Shown here piece after piece: positions 44,551 to 52,801 of a stretch of 64,000 bases of DNA. A model generated the notes under the pieces. It was not told the origin of the DNA. It worked only from the letters and a program-made list of their open reading frames with translations, and did no database searches. The number at the start of each line of letters is the position of its first letter. The first letter of the stretch is position 1. A program made the position numbers and the translations under genes. The stretch lies in NCBI GenBank assembly GCA_965207805.1, contig OZ242312.1, positions 1,054,001 through 1,118,000 on the forward strand, written 5' to 3'. Source of the stretch: Palauibacter sp965207805. Its GTDB lineage: Bacteria > Gemmatimonadota > Gemmatimonadetes > Palauibacterales > Palauibacteraceae.

Positions 44551-46638
44551 ATGGCGCCTGCCGCCTCGGAATATCAAACGCCGAACCTTCGTAACGTCGT
44601 CTTCTTCGGGCACGGCGGGGCGGGGAAGACGACGCTCGTGGACTCCATGTGCTACATCGCCGGCGGAGCCACGCGGAAGGGCGATGTCCAGAAGGGGAAC
44701 GCGCTCACCGACTTCACGCCGGAAGAGACCGGCCACAAGATCTCGATCAACCTCGCCGTCGCCCACGCCGTCCGGAACGACGTGCGGATCAACCTCATCG
44801 ACACTCCCGGTTACCTGGATTTCCTGGGCGAAGTCATGGCGGGGATCCGCGTGGCGGACGCGGGCATCTGCGTCGTCGATGCGATCTCCGGCGTCGAAGT
44901 GGGGACAGAAAAGACCTGGGCCGCCGCGGAGGCCGCGAGCCTGCCGCGCGCCGTCTTCGTCTCGATGATGGACCGGGACAACGCGGACTTCCGCAACACG
45001 CTCGGCCAGATCCGGGACGAACTCACGTCCGCCGCGATGCCGGTCCACGTCCCGGTCGGGGCGGGCCCCGACTTCAGCGGCTTCGTCGACCTCCTCGCGA
45101 TGAAGGCCCACACCTTCAAGGGAGGGGACAAGGGGGCGGCCGGGGTCACCGACGCGCCCGAGGACGTCGCCTCGGAGGTGGAGGACCTCAGGGAGGAACT
45201 CATCGAGGCGATCGTGTCGGGGGATGACGACCTGCTCGAAGCCTATTTCGAGGGAGAGGACCTCGATCCCGGCCGACTCGGCGAGGTGTTCGCGGAGGCG
45301 ATCCGTTCCGGCGACATCGTCCCGGTGTTCTGCGGTTCATGCCAGACGAGCGCGGGAGTGCCGGCCCTCATGGACCGCATCGTGGAGCTCTTCCCCTCGC
45401 CCGACCGCGCCGCGTCCCAGACCGCGCATGACGGGAACGGCGAAGTGTCGCTGGAGCCGGGAGCCGGGGCGCCCGTCGCGGCGCTCGTCTTCAAGACGAC
45501 ATCGGAACCCCACGTCGGCGACCTGAGCTATTTCCGCGTCTTCTCCGGCCGGATCACGAACGGCGTCACGCTCGCGAACCCCGACCGTTCCGCGAGCGAG
45601 CGCATCGCGCACCTCGCGATTCCGCACGGGGCGCGCCGCATCGACGTCGACGCGCTGAACCCCGGCGACATCGGGGTCGTGACGAAACTCAAGGACACGC
45701 ACACCGGGGACACGCTCTGCGACAGCGGGAGCCGGCTCTCGTTCGGCGGGATCGAGTGGCCCCAACCCGATCTTTCCCTCGCCGTCACCGCCCGCACGCG
45801 GGCCGACGAGGACAAGATCGGCAGCGGCCTCGCGAAGCTGCACGAGGAAGATCCGACCTTCTCCTCCGGCTACGATCCCGAGCGGGGACAGACGATCATC
45901 CGCGGTCTGGGGGAGATCCACCTCAACATCTCGCTGGAGAAGATGACCCGGAAGTACGGGGTCAACGTGGACACGCACCAGCCGAACATCGCCTACCGCG
46001 AGACGATCACGAAGACCGCGGAGGGGCAGGGGCGCCACAAGAAGCAGTCGGGCGGGCGCGGGCAGTTCGGCGACTGCCACATCCGGCTCAGCCCGTTGCC
46101 GCGCGGAGAAGGGTACAAGTTCGTCGACTCGATCAAGGGCGGCGTGATCCCGACCAAGTTCGTCCCGGCCGTGGGGAAAGGGATCGGGGAGGCCTCGAAC
46201 AGGGGGGTCCTCGCCGGCTACCCGCTCGTCGACTTCCAGGCCGAGTGCTACGACGGTTCGCATCACTCCGTGGACAGCTCGGACATCGCCTTCCAGATCG
46301 CGGGGTCCATCGCGTTCCAGAAAGTCGCGCGGGACGCGAACCCCGTGATCCTCGAGCCGATCATGGAGGTCGAGGTCGAGACGCCCGAGGAGTACATGGG
46401 CGAGGTGATGGGAGACCTCAACCAGCGGCGCGGCCGCGTGCTCGGCATGGATTCCAAGGGGCGGCGGCAGGTCGTGAAGGCCCACGTCCCCCAGGCGGAA
46501 CTCTACAAGTACTCCGCCGCGCTGCGCTCCCTGACGCACGGAAAGGCGACGCACACGCGCAGCCTGGCTGCGTACGAGCAGGTTCCTCCGCATGTTCAGG
46601 AGAAGGTGATCGCCGAGTCGCAGCGCGACGACGACTAG
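44551..46638 (+). CDS. elongation factor G paralogue (EF-G-like GTPase)
   Basis: A 695-residue translational GTPase with the five-domain EF-G layout: G domain, domain II, III, IV (HKKQSGGRGQFGDCHIRL) and V (EPIMEVEVETPEEYMG). The GTP motifs differ from canonical EF-G: P-loop GHGGAGKTT (20-28), DTPGYLDF with Tyr88 where EF-G has the catalytic His, and VSMMDRD (137-143) where NKxD is expected. It therefore belongs to the FusA2-like paralogues of unknown function. A canonical EF-G is presumably elsewhere. Strong Shine-Dalgarno GGAGGAG before the ATG. First gene of the cluster running to the right edge. Confidence 0.9.
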   Translation: MAPAASEYQTPNLRNVVFFGHGGAGKTTLVDSMCYIAGGATRKGDVQKGNALTDFTPEETGHKISINLAVAHAVRNDVRINLIDTPGYLDFLGEVMAGIRVADAGICVVDAISGVEVGTEKTWAAAEAASLPRAVFVSMMDRDNADFRNTLGQIRDELTSAAMPVHVPVGAGPDFSGFVDLLAMKAHTFKGGDKGAAGVTDAPEDVASEVEDLREELIEAIVSGDDDLLEAYFEGEDLDPGRLGEVFAEAIRSGDIVPVFCGSCQTSAGVPALMDRIVELFPSPDRAASQTAHDGNGEVSLEPGAGAPVAALVFKTTSEPHVGDLSYFRVFSGRITNGVTLANPDRSASERIAHLAIPHGARRIDVDALNPGDIGVVTKLKDTHTGDTLCDSGSRLSFGGIEWPQPDLSLAVTARTRADEDKIGSGLAKLHEEDPTFSSGYDPERGQTIIRGLGEIHLNISLEKMTRKYGVNVDTHQPNIAYRETITKTAEGQGRHKKQSGGRGQFGDCHIRLSPLPRGEGYKFVDSIKGGVIPTKFVPAVGKGIGEASNRGVLAGYPLVDFQAECYDGSHHSVDSSDIAFQIAGSIAFQKVARDANPVILEPIMEVEVETPEEYMGEVMGDLNQRRGRVLGMDSKGRRQVVKAHVPQAELYKYSAALRSLTHGKATHTRSLAAYEQVPPHVQEKVIAESQRDDD

Positions 46639-46673
46639 CAAACGAGGACCAGGACACGAGCGGGCGGTAGCCG

Positions 46674-47426
46674 GTGGCGGGCCATTCGAAGTGGTCGAAG
46701 ATCAAGCGCCAGAAGGCGGTAACCGACAAGGCGAAGGGGAAGCTCTTCTCCAAGCTCGGTCGCGAAATCGCCGTGGCGGCGCGGGAGGGCGGAGGAGATC
46801 CGGACTTCAATCCGCGCCTGCGGACCGCGATCGACAACGCGAAGAGCCAGCGCATGCCCGCCGACAACATCGATCGCGCGGTGCGGCGCGGGACGGGCGA
46901 CCTGCCGGGCGCGAGCTTCGAAGAGGTCACGCACGAGGGCTACGCGCCGGGCGGCGCGGCGCTCTACCTCGAGTGCCTGACGGACAACCCCCGGCGCACG
47001 CTGGCCGAACTCCGGCACCTGCTCGACAAGCGGGGCGGCAACCTGGGCCAGAGCGGCTCCGTCGCGTGGATGTTCGAGCGCAAGGGCCAGATCCTCGTAC
47101 CCGCCGACGAGTGGGACGAGGACGCGGCGCTCGACGCGGCGCTCGAGGCGGGGGCGGAGAACTTCGAGTCCGAGGACGGGATGTACGTCGTGACGACGAC
47201 GGCGCCGGACTTCCACGACGTGCTGGGTGCGCTGCGCGACGCCGGTGTCCCGGTGGAGGAGGCGGAACTCGCGATGGTGCCCAACAACACGGTGAAACTC
47301 GAGGGGCGCGACGCGGAGAAGGTGCTCGCCGTCCTGCACGCGCTCGACGAGCACGACGACGTGCTGAAGGTGAATACGAACGTGGATCTGGAGGAGGCGG
47401 AGGGGGCGGACTGGGAAGCCCCCTGA
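46674..47426 (+). CDS. yebC: YebC/PmpR family protein
   Basis: A 250-residue protein starting with AGHSKWSKIKRQK, the unmistakable N-terminus of the YebC/TACO1 family, and continuing with DNAKSQRMPADNIDRAV and GGAALYLECLTDNPRRTLAE. Family members have been described as transcription regulators and more recently as factors that relieve ribosome stalling at proline stretches. The GTG start is preceded by GGGCGG. It precedes ruvC as in many genomes. The ruvC frame begins at, or within 5 bases after, its stop. Confidence 0.93.
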   Translation: MAGHSKWSKIKRQKAVTDKAKGKLFSKLGREIAVAAREGGGDPDFNPRLRTAIDNAKSQRMPADNIDRAVRRGTGDLPGASFEEVTHEGYAPGGAALYLECLTDNPRRTLAELRHLLDKRGGNLGQSGSVAWMFERKGQILVPADEWDEDAALDAALEAGAENFESEDGMYVVTTTAPDFHDVLGALRDAGVPVEEAELAMVPNNTVKLEGRDAEKVLAVLHALDEHDDVLKVNTNVDLEEAEGADWEAP

Positions 47427-47428
47427 AG

Positions 47429-47905
47429 GTGCTCGGCGTCGACCCGGGCACGCGGGCGACCGGATACGGCTTCGTCGAAGGGCGCCGTCCGGGAGGGCCC
47501 GCGTATCGCCTCATCGAGTGCGGCGTCGTGCGGCCGCGCGGCGAGAACCTCACGGAGCGCCTCGTGGACATCCACACCGCGGCGCTCGAACTCATCGACC
47601 GGCTCGAGCCGACGTGCGTCGCGATCGAAAGCGCCTTTCACGGACGGAACGCGCGCACCGCGCTCGTGCTCGGTCACGCGCGCGGCGTCCTCGTGCTCGC
47701 GGCCGGGCTGCGGGAACTGCCGGTGCACGAGTACGCGCCGCGCGAAATCAAGAAGCGCGTCGTGGGGACGGGCGCCGCGAGCAAGGAGCAGGTCGGCTTC
47801 ATGGTCAAGCACCATCTGCGGCTCGGCGAGCCGCCGCGTCCGGCGGATGCGGCGGACGGCTGCGCGGTCGCGCTCTGCCACCTCCTCGGCGGGCCGATCC
47901 GGTGA
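47429..47905 (+). CDS. ruvC: Holliday junction resolvase RuvC
   Basis: A 158-residue RNase H-fold nuclease. Catalytic acids are all present: Asp5 (GVDPG), Glu67 (AIESAFHG), Asp140 and Asp143 (ADAADG). It cuts Holliday junctions recruited by RuvAB. The start is uncertain: GTG at 47429 gives MLGVDPG, shorter than usual (MRILGIDPG), whereas a CTG at 47423 overlapping the yebC stop (CTGA) would restore the conventional N-terminus. Followed by ruvA with a 4-base overlap. Confidence 0.92.
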   Translation: MLGVDPGTRATGYGFVEGRRPGGPAYRLIECGVVRPRGENLTERLVDIHTAALELIDRLEPTCVAIESAFHGRNARTALVLGHARGVLVLAAGLRELPVHEYAPREIKKRVVGTGAASKEQVGFMVKHHLRLGEPPRPADAADGCAVALCHLLGGPIR

Positions 47906-48504
47906 TCCGGCGTCTCCGGGGCGAACTCGTCGGGCGCGAGGAGGGCGTCGTCGAGGTCCTCACGGGCGACGGCGTCGGCTACGAGATCGGCGTGCCGCTC
48001 GGGCTCGCCGGACGCCTGCCGCCCGAGGGCTCCGAGGTCGAACTGCACACCGTCCTCGTCGTGCGCGACGACGCCTTCGAGCTGTTCGGGTTCGAGACCC
48101 CGCGCGACCGCGAACTCTTCCAGCGGCTCCGCGTCCCGAGCGGCGTGGGCCCCCGGCTCGCGCTCGCGATCCTGGGTGCGCTGCGGCCCGAGCGCGTCGT
48201 GCAGGCGATCCGGGCCAAGGACCACCGCACGCTCCAGACCGTGAGCGGCGTCGGCAAGAAGACCGCCGAGCGCATCGTGATCGAACTCGCGGACAAGCTC
48301 GACGACCTCGGCGACATGGGCGACGACCCGGTGCCGGGCGGCGGGGTCGCCGCGGCGGCCGTACAGGCGCTGCGCGGCCTCGGCTACCCGCGCTCCCAGA
48401 GCGAGAACGCCGTCAGCCGGGCCCTGCAGGGGCTCGCGCAGGCGGGCGGGGACCCCGACGTCGCCGTCGAGGAACTCGTGCGCCGCGCGCTTCAGCACGT
48501 ATGA
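47902..48504 (+). CDS. ruvA: Holliday junction branch migration protein RuvA
   Basis: A 200-residue protein of standard RuvA size. It begins with an OB-fold (RLRGELVGREEGVVEVLTG), continues with helix-hairpin-helix motifs (FQRLRVPSGVGPRLALAIL and LQTVSGVGKKTAERIVIEL), and ends in the small domain III (AVQALRGLGYPRSQSENAV) that contacts RuvB. It binds Holliday junctions and loads RuvB. GTG start overlapping the ruvC stop by 4 bases, and the stop overlaps ruvB by 4. Confidence 0.96.
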   Translation: MIRRLRGELVGREEGVVEVLTGDGVGYEIGVPLGLAGRLPPEGSEVELHTVLVVRDDAFELFGFETPRDRELFQRLRVPSGVGPRLALAILGALRPERVVQAIRAKDHRTLQTVSGVGKKTAERIVIELADKLDDLGDMGDDPVPGGGVAAAAVQALRGLGYPRSQSENAVSRALQGLAQAGGDPDVAVEELVRRALQHV

Positions 48505-49631
48505 CCGCGCCGGGGCCGCCGGGCCGACCCGGCGACACGCGGAACCCGGGCGACGCCGGCGCCGGAGACGAGGCCCGTCCGCGCACGGAGATCACGACGC
48601 CCGAGGTGCTCGAAGGCGACGAGCGTCCGGACGCCTCGCTGCGCCCGCGGCGGCTCGACGAGTTCATCGGGCAGGCGCGGGTCAAGGAGAGCCTCTCCGT
48701 CTTCGTGGAGGCGGCGCTCGGTCGCGAGGAAGCCCTCGACCACACCCTCTTCTACGGCCCTCCGGGCCTCGGGAAGACGACGCTCGCCCTCCTCCTCGCG
48801 GAGGAACTCGGCGTCGGGATCAAGCTCACCTCCGGCCCCGTGCTCGAGAAGCCGGGCGACCTCGCCGGGCTGCTCACGAACCTCCCGCCGCGCGGGATCC
48901 TCTTCATCGACGAGATCCACCGCCTTCGGCCCGTGATCGAGGAGTTCCTCTATCCCGCGATGGAGGACTATCGCATCGAGATCCGACTCGGCGACGGACC
49001 TCGCGTGGAGACGTTCTCGATGAAGCTCGAGCGCTTCACGCTCGTGGGCGCGACGACCCGTTTCGGGCTCCTGACGGCCCCGATGCGCGCACGCTTCGGC
49101 GTCATCGAGCGCCTCGGCTACTACCCGCCGGATGAACTCGCGCGCATCGTCACCCGCTCCTCGAGCCTCCTCGACATCCCGATCACGCCCGGAGGGGCCG
49201 GCGAGATCGCCCGCCGCGCGCGCGGCACCCCCCGCATCGCGAACCGCCTCCTGCGCCGCGTGCGCGACTACGCGCAGGTGCGGAGCGACGGCACGATCGA
49301 TTCCGAGACGGCCGAGAAAGGCCTCACGCTGCTCAACGTCGACGAGTACGGCCTCGACGAGATGGACGGGCGCGTGCTGAAGGCGATCATCGAAACCTTC
49401 GACGGGGGGCCGGTGGGGCTCGCCTCCCTCGCGGTCGCCGTGGGCGAGGACGCGGGGACGCTCGAGGAGGTGTACGAGCCGTACCTGATCCAGAACGGGT
49501 ACATGCAGCGCACGTCACGCGGCCGCGTGGCCACCCGGAAGGCGTACGCGCGCTTCGGTTACGCCCTCCCGAGCGACGGGGAGGGGTCGGAGGGCGGGGC
49601 ACAGGGTGCGCTGTTCGGCGATGGCGGATGA
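48501..49631 (+). CDS. ruvB: Holliday junction branch migration helicase RuvB
   Basis: A 376-residue AAA+ ATPase. Walker A GPPGLGKTT starts at residue 86, Walker B is FIDEIHRL, sensor 1 GATTRFGLLT and the arginine finger region MRARFG follow, and the winged-helix end has QNGYMQRTSRGR. It pumps DNA through the RuvA-bound junction. The first 40 residues are a polar Pro/Gly extension longer than usual. ATG overlaps the ruvA stop. The end overlaps queA by 11 bases. Confidence 0.97.
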   Translation: MTAPGPPGRPGDTRNPGDAGAGDEARPRTEITTPEVLEGDERPDASLRPRRLDEFIGQARVKESLSVFVEAALGREEALDHTLFYGPPGLGKTTLALLLAEELGVGIKLTSGPVLEKPGDLAGLLTNLPPRGILFIDEIHRLRPVIEEFLYPAMEDYRIEIRLGDGPRVETFSMKLERFTLVGATTRFGLLTAPMRARFGVIERLGYYPPDELARIVTRSSSLLDIPITPGGAGEIARRARGTPRIANRLLRRVRDYAQVRSDGTIDSETAEKGLTLLNVDEYGLDEMDGRVLKAIIETFDGGPVGLASLAVAVGEDAGTLEEVYEPYLIQNGYMQRTSRGRVATRKAYARFGYALPSDGEGSEGGAQGALFGDGG

Positions 49632-50751
49632 GCGGGCGGGCCGGACGGAGGCGTACGACTACGAGTTGCCGGCCGAGCTGATCGCGGCCCGCCCGGCCGC
49701 GCGGCGCGATGCGAGCCGCCTCCTCGTGCTGGACCGGGCGCGCGGCCGCTGCACGGACGCGGCCTTTCCCGCGCTGCTCGAGCGCCTCTCCGCCGGCGAT
49801 GCGGTCGTCGTCAACGACAGCCGCGTCTTCCCGGCCCGGCTGCTGGGCCGCAAGCCGACCGGCGCCCGCGCCGAGATCCTCCTCGTCCGCCCGGAATCCG
49901 ACGCGCTCCGGCCGTTCGCCCCTTTCGACGAAACGGACACCCGCCTCTGGCGCGCCATGGTCCGCCCCGGCGGCAAGCTCAAGCCCGGCCGCACCGTGGA
50001 CGTCGCGGACGGGTTCGCGGTCGAGATCCTCGACTCCGCCTCCGACGGCACTCGCCTCGTCCGGCTGGCCGGCGACGACGACCCGTGGAGCCTGATCCAG
50101 CGCCACGGCCGCGTCCCCCTCCCCCCGTACATCGTCCGCGACGAACCGGGCGGCGAGCGGCGCGCGTACGACGATGCCGAGGACCGGGAGCGCTATCAGA
50201 CCGTGTACGCGGCTCCGTCCGGCAGCGTCGCCGCCCCGACGGCGGGACTTCACTTCACCCGGGAGATGCTCGCCGCGATCGAGGCCCGCGGCGTCCGTCT
50301 CGTGTCCCTCACGCTCCATGTCGGGTTCGGCACCTTCCGTCCCGTGACCGCGGACCGGATCGACGAGCACGAGGTCGCCCCCGAGGCGTACAGCTTCTCC
50401 TCCGCGGCGGCGGACGCGCTGAACGCGACGCGGACGAGGGGCGGGCGCGTATTCGCCGTCGGCACGACCTCCTGCCGCGTGCTGGAGACGGTCGCCGCGG
50501 GCGCCGGCGCCGGTGCCGCGGCGGGCGGCCCCTTCCAGCCGGGGCGGGGATGGACGAACCTCTTCATCCGTCCCCCGTACGCCTTTCGCGCCGTAGACGC
50601 TCTCGTGACGAACTTCCACCTGCCGCGCTCCAGCCTGCTCATGCTCGTCGCGGCATTCGCGGGCCGGGAACTCACGCTCGAGGCCTACGCGCACGCGATC
50701 CGCGCGAAGTACCGCTTCTATTCCTACGGCGACGCGATGCTCATCACATGA
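49621..50751 (+). CDS. queA: S-adenosylmethionine:tRNA ribosyltransferase-isomerase
   Basis: A 376-residue QueA. Signature elements are YDYELPAELIAARP, VVVNDSRVFPARLLG, HGRVPLPPYI, PTAGLHFT and TLHVGFGTFRPV, all in order, with the terminal FYSYGDAMLI. It makes epoxyqueuosine from preQ1-tRNA with SAM as ribosyl donor. The ATG at 49621 overlaps ruvB. The next step-related gene tgt follows. The gene ends in a 12-base sequence that is duplicated just past the stop. Confidence 0.95.
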   Translation: MADERAGRTEAYDYELPAELIAARPAARRDASRLLVLDRARGRCTDAAFPALLERLSAGDAVVVNDSRVFPARLLGRKPTGARAEILLVRPESDALRPFAPFDETDTRLWRAMVRPGGKLKPGRTVDVADGFAVEILDSASDGTRLVRLAGDDDPWSLIQRHGRVPLPPYIVRDEPGGERRAYDDAEDRERYQTVYAAPSGSVAAPTAGLHFTREMLAAIEARGVRLVSLTLHVGFGTFRPVTADRIDEHEVAPEAYSFSSAAADALNATRTRGGRVFAVGTTSCRVLETVAAGAGAGAAAGGPFQPGRGWTNLFIRPPYAFRAVDALVTNFHLPRSSLLMLVAAFAGRELTLEAYAHAIRAKYRFYSYGDAMLIT

Positions 50752-50765
50752 AACTCATCACATGA
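50740..50765 (+). repeat. short direct duplication across the queA stop codon
   Basis: CTCATCACATGA occurs at 50740-50751 (the last codons and stop of queA) and again at 50754-50765, separated by AA. This is a local duplication that copies the end of the gene. Confidence 0.8.
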
Positions 50766-50775
50766 GAACGATCCC

Positions 50776-51966
50776 GTGACCGGACCCGCGGACGGCGGAC
50801 GTTTCGACGTCGAGGGCACGAGCGGGCGGGCGCGCGCCGCGACGCTCCGCCTGTCGCGCGGCACGATCCACACGCCGTGCTTCATGCCCGTCGGGACGCT
50901 GGGGACGGTGAAGTCGCTCACCCCCGGCGAACTCCGCGACGCCGGGGTGGAGGTGCTGCTCGGGAACGCCTATCACCTCTACCTGAGGCCGGGCACGCGC
51001 GTGATCGAGGAACTCGGCGGACTCCACCGGTTCATGGGATGGGACGGTCCCATCCTCACCGATTCGGGCGGATTCCAGGTCTTCTCGCTCGCCCGCATCA
51101 ACCGGATCGACGACGAGGGCGTCACCTTCCGCAGCCACCTGGATGGGAGCCTGCACCGGCTCACGCCGGAACTCTCGATGGAAATCCAGGCCGCGATCGG
51201 CTCCGACATCCGCATGGCCTTCGACGAGTGTCCCCCCGGCGAATCCTCCCCCGAGGCCGCTCGGACCGCGGTCGAACGCACGCTCGCCTGGCTGGCGCGG
51301 TGCCGGGCGAGCCACGAGGCGCTCGCGGATGCGCACCCCGAAGGGGACGGGCTCCTCTTTCCCATCGTCCAGGGCGCCTCCTACGACGACCTTCGCCTAG
51401 AATCCGTCGAACGCACGCTCGCCCTGGGCGAGTGGCCGGGCGTCGGGATCGGCGGACTCTCCGTGGGCGAGGAGAAGGAGGTGACGCACCGCGTGCTCGA
51501 CGCCATCGAACCCGCCCTCCCCCCAGACCGGCCCCGCTACCTGATGGGCGTCGGCTATCCCGACGACGTCATCGAGGCGGTGCGGCGCGGCGTGGACATG
51601 TTCGACTGCGTGGCCCCGACCCGGAACGGGCGCAACGGCACCGCCTTCACGGCCGAGGGCCGCCTCAACATCAAGGGCGCGCGCTTCGCATCCGATCCCG
51701 CGCCGCTCGACGAGACGTGCGACGGCCCCTGCTGCGCCGGCTACAGCCGCGCCTACCTGCGGCACCTCTTCGTGAGCGGCGAACTGCTCGGCCTGCGGCT
51801 CCTCTCCCTGCACAACGTGCGCTTCCTGATCCGATTGACTTCCCGGGCGCGCGCGGCGATCCTCCGGGGCGAATACGACCGCTGGGCCGACGACTGGCTC
51901 GCCACCTACCGGCGCGGCTCCCCGCGCCCCGCGACCGAACACGAAGGTGAGGACGGACGATGCTGA
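50776..51966 (+). CDS. tgt: tRNA-guanine transglycosylase (queuine tRNA-ribosyltransferase)
   Basis: A 396-residue TIM-barrel enzyme that exchanges the wobble guanine for preQ1 in GUN tRNAs. DSGGFQVFSL and MFDCVAPTRN (nucleophilic Asp) are clear. The zinc site is unusual: Cys315, Gly317, Cys319, Cys320 and His346 occupy the region where most Tgt proteins have C-x-C-x2-C plus His; here the second Cys is Gly and an extra Cys precedes the last one. GTG start, 24 bases after queA. Its end overlaps yajC by 7 bases. Confidence 0.95.
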   Translation: MTGPADGGRFDVEGTSGRARAATLRLSRGTIHTPCFMPVGTLGTVKSLTPGELRDAGVEVLLGNAYHLYLRPGTRVIEELGGLHRFMGWDGPILTDSGGFQVFSLARINRIDDEGVTFRSHLDGSLHRLTPELSMEIQAAIGSDIRMAFDECPPGESSPEAARTAVERTLAWLARCRASHEALADAHPEGDGLLFPIVQGASYDDLRLESVERTLALGEWPGVGIGGLSVGEEKEVTHRVLDAIEPALPPDRPRYLMGVGYPDDVIEAVRRGVDMFDCVAPTRNGRNGTAFTAEGRLNIKGARFASDPAPLDETCDGPCCAGYSRAYLRHLFVSGELLGLRLLSLHNVRFLIRLTSRARAAILRGEYDRWADDWLATYRRGSPRPATEHEGEDGRC

Positions 51967-52256
51967 TGCTGAACCTCATGGGCGCCCCCGAGGGAGGGAC
52001 GGCGAATCCGGCCGCCACCATGATGATGATGTTCGGATTCATCGCCATCTTCTACTTCATCTTCTTCCGTCCGCAGCGAAAGCAGCAGAAAGAGCACGCG
52101 GAACTGGTCAAGAACCTGAAGCGGGGGGACAAGGTCTCGACGATCGGCGGCATCGTGGGCGAGATCGTCCACCTCACGAACGACATCGTCACGATCAGGA
52201 GCGGCGACACCCGAATCGAGGTCGAGCGCTCCAAGATCGGAAGAGTCAACCCGTAG
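51960..52256 (+). CDS. yajC: preprotein translocase subunit YajC
   Basis: A 98-residue protein with one membrane segment (IAIFYFIFFRPQRKQ, about 28-42) and a small cytoplasmic domain containing GDKVSTIGGIVGEIV, the YajC signature. It is an accessory of the SecDF complex. ATG overlaps the end of tgt, as in many genomes where queA-tgt-yajC are linked; secD/secF are not adjacent here. Confidence 0.94.
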   Translation: MLMLNLMGAPEGGTANPAATMMMMFGFIAIFYFIFFRPQRKQQKEHAELVKNLKRGDKVSTIGGIVGEIVHLTNDIVTIRSGDTRIEVERSKIGRVNP

Positions 52257-52290
52257 ACCCCACTCTCCGTGTTCGACGCGTGGTCCGGCC

Positions 52291-52785
52291 GTGATCCTCG
52301 ACATCCGCATCTTTGGAGACCCCGTCCTGCGGGAGAAGTGCGCCCCCGTGACGGAGATCGACGATGAGGTCCGCCGGCTGGCCGCCGACATGCAGGAGAC
52401 GATGTACGACGCGGACGGGATCGGTCTCGCGGCGCCCCAGGTGGGGGTGCCGATCCGTCTCTTCGTTTACGACGTGCGGGAAGAGGGGGTCTCGCCGGGC
52501 GTCCTCGTGAACCCCGAGATCGTCGAGGAGGAGGGCGCGGTCAAGGAGGAAGAGGGGTGTTTGAGCATCCCCGGGCTGTCGGAGACCGTCGAACGGAGCG
52601 AGTCCATCGTCGCGCGCGGCCTCGGCCTGGATGGAGAGCCGGTGGAGATCCGCGCCGACGGCATTCTGAGCCGCTGCATCCAGCACGAGAGGGACCACCT
52701 CGACGGGATCCTCTTCCTGGACCGCGTGAGTCCGCTCAAGCGCAAGATCCTGCTCGCGAAGTGGCGGAAACAGGAGCGGGACTGA
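52291..52785 (+). CDS. def: peptide deformylase
   Basis: A 164-residue metalloenzyme. The three motifs GIGLAAPQVG, EEGCLSIP (Cys90) and QHERDHLDG (His132, Glu133, His136) are complete. It removes the formyl group from nascent proteins. The GTG start is 34 bases after yajC. The fmt gene, which adds the formyl group to Met-tRNA, follows after 16 bases, a common pairing. Confidence 0.96.
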   Translation: MILDIRIFGDPVLREKCAPVTEIDDEVRRLAADMQETMYDADGIGLAAPQVGVPIRLFVYDVREEGVSPGVLVNPEIVEEEGAVKEEEGCLSIPGLSETVERSESIVARGLGLDGEPVEIRADGILSRCIQHERDHLDGILFLDRVSPLKRKILLAKWRKQERD

Positions 52786-52801
52786 AGCGGCTGCGGGCGG
52801 C

